Source: Cristatella mucedo
Taxonomy: Eukaryota; Bryozoa; Phylactolaemata; Cristatellidae
Assembly (NCBI GenBank): GCA_009760855.2
Contig: WPIO01000004.1
Span: forward strand, 3,292,501 to 3,356,500
Reading direction: 5' to 3'
DNA: 64,000 nucleotides
In this document: one piece after another, positions 13,855 to 24,500 of the stretch
How positions within the stretch are numbered: position 1 is the first letter of the stretch
How the letters are laid out: each line of letters begins with the position of its first letter
Translations under genes and position numbers: made by a program
Notes under the pieces: generated by a model
Database searches by the model: none
What the model was told of the DNA's origin: nothing
What the model saw: only the letters and a program-made list of their open reading frames with translations

Positions 13855-14540
13855 GTCCTTTGGGTGCTTGCGTTCGCTGAGGCTATGAATATCGTAACTA
13901 AATGACGTGGTTCTTTCTAGTGAATTTCAAGTGTCGAACCGAAGACCTAGTAGTCCTATCGTGCCACTTCAAGCGTCGCGAAAGTCTGGTGCTACTCTCA
14001 ACAGCCGCCGCCAAGCCGCATACAATTTCATAATTAATCCTAGCCTGAGTTAATTTATTTATTTACGCAGTTTATCACCGAAAGATACGTAAGAACTGGA
14101 GTCCACCGTCGCAAGGAGACACTTCGCAATAGTTAGTAGCCATGACGAGTCACCTTAATCCTGAAAACACACCACGATGAACCTATTTTTTCTACTAACA
14201 GCATTGCAATAAAATCTAGGTACATACTCCAATTGCCGAGTAATTTTATTTCACGCGACATTTCACAAGCTTTCTGTCGATTTCTTAGTTAAAATACCCT
14301 TCGATTTACGTGAAGCAGATACCAAATTGATGAGGCAGATTGGGTCGAACTACTCTCCACATAGGCGGCCATGGTGCCTCTGTGTGAGTACAATAGTGGT
14401 ACACTCATAGACCACAGATAACACTACAAAGCACTCTAGCACAAACCTTCAGATTCAGTTTCTTTAGCGAAGCTAGGCCGTAGGACTGTCCTAATTACCG
14501 ACAGCCAGCTTGCCAACCAAGTCAGAAAAGCAACAGCAGC
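13855..14540. other. Downstream of COX6C, nothing recognised
   Basis: No coding exon or known repeat recognised. The COX6C poly(A) signal lies just past its end. Confidence 0.3.
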
Positions 14541-14547
14541 CGACCAA

Positions 14548-14553
14548 TTTATT
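14548..14553 (-). promoter_or_regulatory. COX6C poly(A) signal AATAAA
   Basis: Minus-strand AATAAA in the context CCTTAATAAATTGG, about 170 bases after the COX6C stop. No closer canonical signal is seen. Confidence 0.6.
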
Positions 14554-14725
14554 AAGGATGTGTGGCTCAAACTTCAACTCAAACACGGCACGTGTCTTCT
14601 TTATCTCTAGGAAACCGACCACAACACGGCGGAACAAACTAATGCAAAAGCCGTCACGGATACACGCGGCATTGTAGTTCGGCCTCTCCAGTGTGCATTG
14701 TCGTGGAAGGTCACATGCCACCAGC

Positions 14726-15107
14726 CTACTTCCAAGGCTCGTTTGTCACTTGGCCGTCGGGCGTAATGGACTGGAAGACACCAGCTTTCACCATCCTTTC
14801 GAAATCCTTGTCTGCATCGTAGGTTCTGCAACGACAAAGATACCTCCATTATATATATAATAATAATACATTTGATATAGCAATAATAATACATTTGATA
14901 TAGCAAATAGGATTCAATAGCTATACGTTAAAAAAAATCCTAGCTGATTAAACAGTCTCTTTTTGTATAGCGACAGAAGAGCCTTTACGGCTATCACCAC
15001 CGCTTGCGGTGGCGATAAAGAATCGCCCACCACAGGAATCGAACCCACGACCTCGGGAACGAGGTCGTGAAAGCAACCGCCTTACCTAGCGTGCCATCAC
15101 GGCTCAC

Positions 15108-15138
<31 letters not shown>

Positions 15139-16069
15139 TACTCGATGAAGTGCCCTCAGAACTCAAATCTCTTTCTAGGCACTTGACATTTGCTGCAAAG
15201 GAATAACGATCGAATGGTTAGTCAACGGAGCAGATTCAGTTGCCTTCAGGCTAAATGGCGAGCTCACCCAGGCAAGCAGCCGGAACCAAGTCCCCCTGAG
15301 CACCGCCCGCCACCAGCACCAGGTGTACCTCCTACTCCACTGCCACTTCTGGCTGGTTGCATTAGTGGAGGCGGCTGCAGACAGGCCTAACTAGTTGCTT
15401 CCTAACATTGTGGTGCGCTCAAGGTGCGGCAAGCAAGATTCTATTTCACCAAAGAAGAAGCACGTCGGTGCGCCTGAGGACAGCACGCTTCTAAACCGGT
15501 CAACAAAATATGTGTCCTGATGCTGCTGCCACCACGGTTGCTGCCAGCCATATACAAGTATTCACCCCGTCACAGTCCACCTCCATTTGGAATGCTCTCC
15601 TTCCCAACCCCGAGGGTGACACATGGCCTGAGGGCACAGCTTGAGGATAGCAATGCAGACAGCGGTGGCCGGCCCACTGACCGCTGTTTGCATCCATGTT
15701 TGCCAGTGGCACAATCAGACACGTCATGTGACATCGCTACTATCCGATCGACCAGCACAGACACACGGCACGACCGAACGAAGCAACTCAATAATATTAA
15801 TAATGAGATTTATATAGAACCTTAAGAGAATTAAATCCTTTTCCACTTAAAGCTACACACGCTCTGGCAAGGAGTGTGTGTGTGTGCACGTAAGGCAGCG
15901 GTAGACAAAACCAGTACACTTACTTATTAAACTCTGCATGACGCTTCTTGCGACCATCCACCAGGAAGTACTTCACCGACCAAGATGCCAATATGGCAGC
16001 AGTAAACGTCATCACTGCATGCCGCTTTGTCCTGGTAACGTGAAGTCCCCTTAGCACAGGTACCGACAT
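14726..16069 (-). CDS. COX6C: Cytochrome c oxidase subunit 6C
   Basis: Nuclear-encoded accessory subunit of respiratory complex IV in the mitochondrial inner membrane. Coding exons on the minus strand are 16069-15924 and 14825-14726, phase 2, with a GTAAGT donor and a TTGCAG acceptor. They give 81 residues. Positions 1-17 are a basic N-terminus (SVPVLRGLHVTRTKRH), 18-37 a single membrane span (AVMTFTAAILASWSVKYFLV), then GRKKRHAEFNKTYDADKDFE and RMVKAGVFQS, which match the [22 protein letters not shown] block of the mammalian protein. The C-terminus runs about 13 residues past the usual end. The start codon directly follows a TTGTAG acceptor, so an upstream non-coding exon is expected but was not found. 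The 1.1-kb intron holds a SINE and LINE tails. Confidence 0.95.
14975..15105 (-). repeat. tRNA-derived SINE2 copy in COX6C intron
   Basis: On the minus strand: GCTAGGTAAGGCGGTTGCTT (A-box region), GGTCGTGGGTTCGATTCC (B box, 15035-15046), then the body GTGGTGGGCGATTCTTTATC and a hairpin CCACCGCAAGCGGTGG. Not a functional tRNA: there is no matching acceptor stem. Same family as 3056-3165 and 61950-62045. Confidence 0.75.
15106..15235 (-). repeat. LINE family A 3' tail (minus)
   Basis: (AAT)n followed by ACTCGATGAAGTGCCCTCAG and CTCTTTCTAGGCACTTGACATTTGCTG, the reverse of the family A tail. It abuts SINE2, inside the COX6C intron. Confidence 0.8.
15788..15858 (-). repeat. LINE/SINE tail fragment (minus)
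   Basis: AATAATATTAATAATGAGAT, TTATATAGAACCTTAAGAGA and ATTAAATCCTTTTCCA resemble the minus-strand LINE tail. Short solo fragment in the COX6C intron. Confidence 0.5.
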
Positions 16070-16489
16070 CTACAATTAAGAACTGGTATATTCAGCACAT
16101 GGCCAGCACTGCCTGCATTAATGCACACGAGTTTGTGAATCAACGCATTGCATTGACTGCAACACGAGAGCATGATAATGGACGACAGCCAATCCAACCA
16201 GATTCGGCATGTAAAACAAAGGACATACAGTAGAGATGGCTGAATTATAACCATAATTATAAAGAGTCAAAGCCTAGGCTTTAATACGAATGCAACGGCA
16301 CCGAGTCCCTCACAAACAAAAACACATCTGCACGTTTGCATAAATTTAGACTAAAACGTTTCTCACAACAGCTACTATGTCCGAGTTAGCCGGGACTTGC
16401 TACAACCCACCAGTATTTCTTTAACAAGCACACAAACGTGGCATTACGGCAGCAGATGACCTTCAGACGAAAAGCACTGCATGATTACC

Positions 16490-16790
16490 GATAATAATAA
16501 TACACTTGATAAAGGACCCTCAGAGAACTCAAATCTCTATCTAGGCGTTTACATTTGCTGCAAATGAAACACGATCGAATGGTGAGTGGTATCATGCTAG
16601 ATAACATGAATAACATGGTTCGGGGTGACATGCACAGGGTCAGCATGCAAATGTGGTTAGTGGCAGCACTCAACAGTGTCAGCACGAACAAGCACATACA
16701 GGACGAATCACAGGCACCCACTAAATCCTGTCATAAATAGGTTTTAAATTTCTTTTTAACTGTGGTCAAGTTGGGGGGGGTGGGTGTCGT
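16490..16790 (-). mobile_element. LINE family A 3' UTR fragment (minus)
   Basis: From (AAT)n through the tail CTCTATCTAGGCGTTTACAT and GACATGCACAGGGTCAGCAT to CAGGCACCCACTAAATC and the TTTAAATTTCTTTTTAA block. It matches the 3' end of the copy at 10190-11480. Confidence 0.85.
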
Positions 16791-16794
16791 GACG

Positions 16795-18470
16795 ATGATG
16801 CCACAAGACCTGCATCAAGTAAGGCAGTCTGCAAGGTGTCAACGCAGAGGCGAGCCTGAGAGGACCCTCTGAGGTGGCACCCAGGCTGCTGCACAGCAGA
16901 GCAGGCAGCAAGCGCAATTTGAACGTGTGGCATAAACCGAGCGATCGCGAGAGCACCACTTCCAGCTGCTCGGCAAGGGCCCTCGGACGCCTGCCTGCAA
17001 CACACTTGAGTGCATATTCGGCGGGCAGTGGCAGGCAAACTCGCAAGCATGCTCGCCACCAGACAGGCTCAAGACGTGAGGTACCGAGACAGTCAACGTC
17101 CTATACACATGCTGGCTGGCGATTCTACAAACTTGTGGGCATTCCTGCTTCAGCTGGCCCACTGATGCTGCCGAGGTGCGAATGCTACGGATCGGACAGT
17201 TCAATTTTCCAAGAGGGCTGCATGCTCGAATTCTCTTAGGAAACGTGCCGCCGAAAGGTCGATCAATGGTTAGCACAGCGAAGGACTCTCGATCAGCTCA
17301 AAAGTTGCCACCGAGTTCCGATAGCTTCTGGCAACTCGTACAAGTCGCGCATGCAGCTAAACTTCCAACTTGTCTGGGCAGCGTACGGTAAAAGCGATCG
17401 TACATGGGTGGGTACGTACATCCCACATATGCTGTTCATTACACATACTGTTATGGCCAGTTTCAAGGCTGCCGGTGAGATCTGAGAAGCAGCCGCCACG
17501 TGGCACTCAGGAAATTCATAGCTCGAGTACGCTCAATAAGGACTGACTCTTGCTCACGAGCCATCGATGCTAGTCCGATGGCACTTGTACCAGGCCAGCT
17601 TAGCGAGTCCAACATTTGGCAGCAGCTTAGCGATTTTCGATCGGAGCTAGCCATATTGAAACGGCCAAAAATGATAAGCCGTGCTTGCATGCCTTGGTAA
17701 GGCAACACTATGTTCAACTTGAGGCTCGGCGTTCTTCATTTCTCCGGGCTTTCACCGCCGTCGGAGCTAAACATGTCCGTCATCTGGTAAAGATGGCCTG
17801 AGACACGAGCATTCTATACAATAAAGTAAGCAAATACAGAGGCTTTAAGCGAAAATTCTCCGCATATGCTCACTTAATACTATATATTAAGCGGGCATAG
17901 TGCCGTCTGCACTCGCTGCAAATGACCGACTGCACCCTACAAAGAGTCAAGCCGACGTAGTAAGAAGCACGAGGTAATTATAGCACGGCTCCAGCTAAAA
18001 CTGGAGGATGGAACATTCGCTATTCAGCGCATTCTCGTCCGTCGGCCTAAGGACCTGACGTACCGACGTAGACGCGACTCGGAAAGCCGCCATAGTACCG
18101 TCGCACGAGGGTACAACCCGACCACGACAGGACCATGCGAGGGCGGCGAGAAAAATCCGCACGATAATTACGGGTGATCAGAGTGGGTGCGCGCGTGGAA
18201 TTCGAGCATTCTGGGTCTCAACGGTCACTAGGCTCCAGTCTGTTGTGCACGGGCCCACGAGCGACGCACAGCGGGCAACCGACGGATCGCACGAGCCGGC
18301 TGTTGGTACGATAAGGCAGACTTATGGAGGGCAGCGGCGGCGGTTCGTGCGGCCTTCATTAAAACACGAAGCGCACTGCGAGTAGCGAGCAGCTTTCGCT
18401 TCTCGGGCGACGTCGGCGTCAAGACCGTCAGCCAACCATCTTACCTCGTAAGCGGCAGCGCAAGCGATAA
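16795..18470. other. Unassigned region between COX6C and the EF-hand gene
   Basis: Moderately GC-rich, rising towards 18.5 kb. The plus strand has open, protein-like stretches at 17157-17391 and 17500-17697 (the second ends at a GTAAGG). I recognise no family in them, and no chain of exons could be built. It may contain the promoter and missing first exon of COX6C. Confidence 0.35.
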
Positions 18471-18529
18471 CCGGCTAATGGCGATGGAAGTAGCTGCTTC
18501 CGGTAGGCGTCCGGTAGGTACCAGCCTGG

Positions 18530-18539
18530 GTCACGTGAC
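18530..18539. promoter_or_regulatory. Palindromic E-box GTCACGTGAC
   Basis: A perfect 10-bp palindrome containing CACGTG, 53 bases before the predicted start codon of the EF-hand/death-domain gene and inside GC-rich sequence. Fits a bHLH-zipper (USF/MITF/TFE type) site; the function is inferred. Confidence 0.45.
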
Positions 18540-18591
18540 GCGCGTCCTTTGCTCCGGCTCCCGAGTTCCTGATCGCGCCCGCCTCCGTCTC

Positions 18592-21500
18592 ATGGGGAAC
18601 TTTCTAACCAAATTTCACGACTACCCCGAGGGTCTGGTGAACGACCGATCGACCACTTCGCATTCAGATTGGATAATCTTGCACGCTGAGCTTACAAAAC
18701 GTGCGTATTAACCGCCGGGCTCATCGCTTTCAGCTCCCCCCTCCTCTGACAGCCTGACAGCGCCAGACGCGACGTTGGGGCGGGGGGGGGGGTGAGGGGG
18801 CAGCTCTCTCATGCCAGCCTGCGGGCACAGTTTTTGGCCTAGCATTCCAACTTCGAAAGATTTAAAATCATCTATACATCGCGATTTTTTACTGCAGGAT
18901 CTGAAAATTCATGTAAAAGCAATCGCCTGGGCAGAGTCCTTTGTAGGCTTGTGTCGTTGGTTGTTGGATTCTAATCGTCGACGGAGAGCTTTTCCTACTG
19001 ATAGAAGATGCCTCGAGCGTGGCATTATATTGGTGACGAGTTGTGAAGGCAATATAACCGTATTCTTCCTACACGTCTACGCGCGCGGCCGTAGGATAAT
19101 CGGCGAGCTGTTTGCTACGCCGATGGCCGTTGGACTCCGTGTAGTTAATGAGCAATTATCAGCTCCTCTACTGCGTGGCCGCCCGTTTGGTCTTTGAGGC
19201 TACGTGGAGTTGCAGACGGAGATAGATTACATGTTTCCCAAGGATTCATACTGCATTGCAATAGCGTCAGGACAGGGATGGGCCGGCTGGGCCTTTCCTT
19301 CGTCAAGGTTCGGCTGCCGGCTGGCCATCGGTAACGGCCGTTGGCCACGCCCCTTTAGGACCCGACCTCGTACCTGTACAAGCGCGACGTACGTGTAGAA
19401 CGAAATTCCGAGATGGCTCATTATCCATACCTGAATAAATGATTTCGAGCATACGTAATAAAAAATATCTGCCTACCAATTGATTGGAATCCCTATGAAG
19501 GCTCTCAAAAAGTCTCGTGGTTTGCAGGTGAAAAGTGTACACTATCCTTCGAATTCATTGTCAGTTAACACATTTTAGCGTGTCTGCTGCAAAAACGACC
19601 ACGGTTATGCTAAGTTTGCTTTCTCCAGCTAGTTTTTATTATATCGTCCCACCGTAGCTGGTCTAAGAATAATCCGTTAACAAATCCTCCACCGGCCCAG
19701 CCCCAGCTTGAAAGCGAGTTCACTGCGGCAAATATGCCACCGCACTATGGGAGCACAGAGCGGCCGCAGAGATAACCACTCGCAGGAAGTGCGGCCGCTA
19801 GCTATTAAAGGCAGCGTTTGCATAGCCTTATCCAGTGCAGCGAAACGCAAGTACTGGTTTTGTTTATAGTTTCGATACCGGAAGTTGAGAAGCTTTGGAT
19901 GAGATTCGAGAAGCTGGGCTTGGATGACCGCGGACGACTGTCGAAGCGAGACATCGAGAACAAAACCAGCATTAAAGATGATATTTTTGTAAAAAACGTA
20001 AGTCTTTGCAGCTAGTTTACACGTAATTAAAATGTCGAATCTCGGTAAGGTAGCAAACCTGCCCCATGAGTAATCGGAATACAGTAGTTCGAAGGTCACT
20101 GTATATGTCTACGAAGTAAATCCAACACTGTCCTATTTCGGAATGTGAAGCGCAATTTCATCAGTTGGCCTGAGAAGCAATTTGGAAAAAATTCCGCGGC
20201 TGAAGGGTCTTGCTACACACGACTGCCGGTGAAACGGCTGCTTACGCTGACCGACTATGAAGCCGATCGTGCTGAATGTCTTGCGAGCGTCTCCTCGGAA
20301 AAATCTTAGAGCAAAGGGCGTCGAAGTTTCAAGCTGCTGCATCCTGTGGCGCGCTTTAGTAGGATTCATCTTATGTGATTGACTTGGTGAAGTTCTCTAC
20401 TGTCTGACAGTTTAATGTAGTACAGCTTGCATTCATCCTGACCGATTCTGCCTTTGAGATCTAATCGTTGCTCGACATCTGGTGCTGTATTATTTAATAA
20501 TAATAATAATAATGCACTTGATAAAGCGCCCTCAGAGAACTAAATCTCTTTCTAGGCGCTTTACATTTGCTGCAAAGGGAAACGCGATTGACTGATAAGT
20601 AATATCATGCTTGATAAACAACATGAATAATATGGTTAGGGGTGACATGCACAGGGTCAGCCTGCAATTGTGGTTAGTGGCAGCATGCACAGTGTCAGTA
20701 CGCATAAGCACATGAAGGACGAATCACAGGGACCCACTAAAGGCTGTCCTAAATAAGTGTGTTTTTAAGTTCTTTTTAAATGTGGTCAAGTCAGGGGATG
20801 TTCTGACGCAAGTCGGGAGTGAGTTCCAAACTTTGGGAGCATACGAACTAAATGCATGGTCTCCAAAGGACTTGAGGTTCGTACCTAGCTGAACTGCTGC
20901 ATCAGTTTCAGCCTGTTCGCGCCCTCAGGTCCTGTGTGGACAATAAATTAGCTGTCCCATTCCTCCGCTTAAAGACAGTTGGCGACAGAAGCTTTAGCTC
21001 GGCAGGTCCTAGACTCTGGAACTCGCTTCCACAATTCTTACGCAACGACAAATACTCTCCTACTGCCGACTATGGCACATCTTTTTCAGCGGTCCTGAAC
21101 TGCTACTTCTATGCTACTCACTACCTCAACTGCTCTTCTGACTCTGCTATGCTTCCCACTTTCTCTTTGTTTCGTGAGACGAAGTCTGTTGGCTACCGAA
21201 TGCGTACCGAAAGCCGCTTAGGCTGTGAGTGCGCTATAAAAAACTCTCCTGCGTAAGACCCACATGGTCTTTATGACTTTGTGGAGTTACTGACGGAGGT
21301 ACATTACATATGAAGTTTATTTAATAATTTTATATTTTATTTATTCAATGCTGCTAAATGACGTGGTATAGCATGTCGAATGTATAAAATTACATTACAA
21401 TTCTCTACGATTAGTTCTTTAAAGGAGCTAAACAAATATATCACGATTGCTATTACTACACAGTTTGTCTCCCCTTTCAAATATAAACAGGTATATTAGT

Positions 21501-24500
21501 CGCATGAAATAAATAATTACAGTAATGCACTACTTGATAAAGCGCCCTCAGAGAACTCAATCTCTTTCTAGGCGCTCTAGCTCTTCTGGAAGCATCACCC
21601 CTGTAGATGCACCACCTGATAACGAGCAAAACTTGCTGCTGCTCTGACATTTGCTGCTCTGACATTTGTTGCTCTGACATTTGCTGCTCTGACATTTGTT
21701 GCTCTGACATTCGCACTTTTCCTTTAAGCTAATTCCACTTCATGCCGCCCGTGGCACCACACCCTCTTCTGAATCTGGTCGATTACTCGTGCCCCAAGCA
21801 AACCTAACAAAGCCTTATAGACCGTGCATTCAGTTAATATTCTCCAAAAACTCAGAAGTCACCACAGACTCTCGCATAATAATAATGATAATAATAACAC
21901 ATTTCTATAGCACCCTTAGAGAACTGAATCTCTTTCAAAGATTTTTACAGATGCTGCATAGAAAGCATTACCAAATGATCGGTAGTAACATCCGCAAACA
22001 GTATGCACAGTGTAAGCAGGCCTATGCCAACAAAGGACGAATGACAAAGACCCACTCAATTCTGTAATGAAAAGGCGTGTTTTCGCGTGTTCTCCTGATT
22101 TGGCGACACTCGAAAAGAAAGTCGATATTATTCATGCTGCCGATACTGTGCAAGGCTTTACTAACAATTGATATACTTCCGTTCCAGCATAGTTAAAATG
22201 CAGGAAATAAATTTCATTCTCTTAAGGCGACATATAAATGATAAAGTATAGTTTCATTTTCATTATAAATCGCCAGGTTTCCAGCCTGCATTCTAGTTCT
22301 CTTACATTTTTGCCGCACTTCGACAGTCTATCAAACATGGGTTTTGGATTTGAGAATTTCTAAGCGCTTATGAGGATTATTTACAAAAAATAATAGCTAT
22401 ATTACATAAGCTATACAAAAGAGGCTGTTCAATCAGCTATTATTATTATTATTATGTTAAGGAAGCTTGTCAATTGCCTATACAAAAGAGGCTGTTCAAT
22501 CAGCTATTATTATTATTATTATTATTATGTTAAGGAAGCGTGTCAATTGCCTAGCGATAAAACGCTGACAATTTAAGCCAGACGATCGTTAAAGTCAACG
22601 AGAAGGTTTTTAAGAAGATACTGGGGCAGAAAACGGTCTAGCAAGGTTCAATGGCTGCTCAATCCATATCAGTATCCGGATGAATAGGAATTCCAGGGCT
22701 TCTCTTTTTTTCTCACTCGCAAGCAGCAGTCTAGCCATTCGGATCGTAATTTTTTTTATTAAAAGACAGTGAAATTATTGGCTTGATGTGGTGAGCGATC
22801 GCACTCCTCAGATATTGGATGTGTGGCCGATGAGTTTTTTTCTGCCTTCATCATAGAACAAGTCTCACTTATTCGTGTCTCCATAACGTCTTTCTGTCTG
22901 CTGCTGCAGGTGCTGAAATTGCATCCACGCTTTCCATCTTAAAAAAAATGTTTAATAGTTTCTTCAGATGCCGTGAGCATCAAAACTAGGGCACATAAAC
23001 AGAGGACCTCACTCAAAGAATCTACACAGATCCTCTCTTTGGTGTTCACCAGTGGACAAACTTAGCCTCGCCGTTAGTTCGGTTTTCAATGCTTCGCTAG
23101 AAAAAGAATTATTGCACCAAAGTCGTTCAAGCATGCCATTTTTAAATGAAATTAAATAGGATTTATTTATTCATTAATTTGTTTGTTAATATTTAGCGTC
23201 TAAGATAACTTAATCTCTAACCAGGCGCTTCATATGTGCCGCTGGGCTGGAGCCCACGACTTCAGTAGCTCGAACGCAACTAAGAAAGTGTAGACTTGAT
23301 TTCGAGGTCATTGGACATGATCATCCAGTCTCCCTTCTTCAGTTTTTCAATCCAAGATTTATAATAGATCTTAATTAAAAAGCTTATGGATCATATTGAA
23401 AAGATGAATATCACCAGGATAATTTCTGTCGGGATTTAAGTGACATCATACCACCGAAAATGCCCTCCTTGCTGTGACCAATGGCATTCTGAGTAGCAGA
23501 GATGACGGTAACGCCACTGCCTTGGTCTACCTGCTCGATCTACCGGTTTCACTTGATACTTTTGATCACAATATTGTGCTTAAATGACTGAGAGCAACGA
23601 TCGATCTGGCTTATGAGGCTAGAACCTGTGTCGTCCTGAGGTCCTCTTGGGACAGTACACGAGCTGTTCCATTATTTCACGTTCAGCTCGTTGGCGACAG
23701 GAGCCCCTGTGACGCGTGCTGTGGTGACGGCTTCCACGTCTTACGTAATGCCACCCATCGTCTCTCCTGCTGCCGACTCGGGTGCACATTTTCCAGCTGT
23801 CTGTCGCAGGTCCTGCTTCAGCCGCTCTCACTCTTAGACCGCTCTGTTCTTGCGACTCAGCAGCCGCACCATCTGCCGTTCACTCTCTCTTTCACGCCTG
23901 AGACAAGAGTCTGCTAGCGCGCGGCGCGCAGGCGCAGAAAGCCGCCGCGCGCCGCGCGCCTGCGAGTGCGAATCGACCGAGGCCCTTGGCATTGATGCGA
24001 TCGGGCCGCACGGAGATGCCTTCCTGGGCCTCAAGCTTCTCGATCCTCCTTCCGACCTGTATTCACTGTCGAAGTGCTACAAGGCGACACTAGCCCACGT
24101 TCTGGATGAGTTTGCCCCTCTGACCAAGCGGACTGTACGCCCACGCGCACAGTCAGCTTGGTCAGAGGGGCAAACTTGGCAACACCTGTACAGTACTTTA
24201 GAAAGAGATTCAGTTATCCGAGGGCGCCATACAAATACAGTGTTCATCTTCTAATTGCTATTACTGTCGTCAAGAAGTTGGTCAGGCTGTCGGTTACAAT
24301 GCGAAGCTGCTAAAGAAGTTGAAGGAGCTGTTTTCAGTTGGTCGTATGCTAACCTAGACAAAACAACTAGCCAAATCTCGATGTCTGAAAGTCACAGTCG
24401 CGCGGCGTGGCCGGCAGAAGACGCCGAAGATTGGCGCTGCCACCGTCGCTGCGGATCGTCGGCTCGAGCGATGTTAGCGATACTAGCGATGTTAGCGACG

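Noticed and set aside
14975-15105. Functional tRNA gene
   Set aside because: The A and B box words are present, but there is no matching acceptor stem or cloverleaf, and the same body recurs at two other loci, so it is a SINE.
17157-17697. Exons of an unknown plus-strand gene
   Set aside because: Open and bounded by plausible splice sites, but no family similarity and no consistent phase chain.
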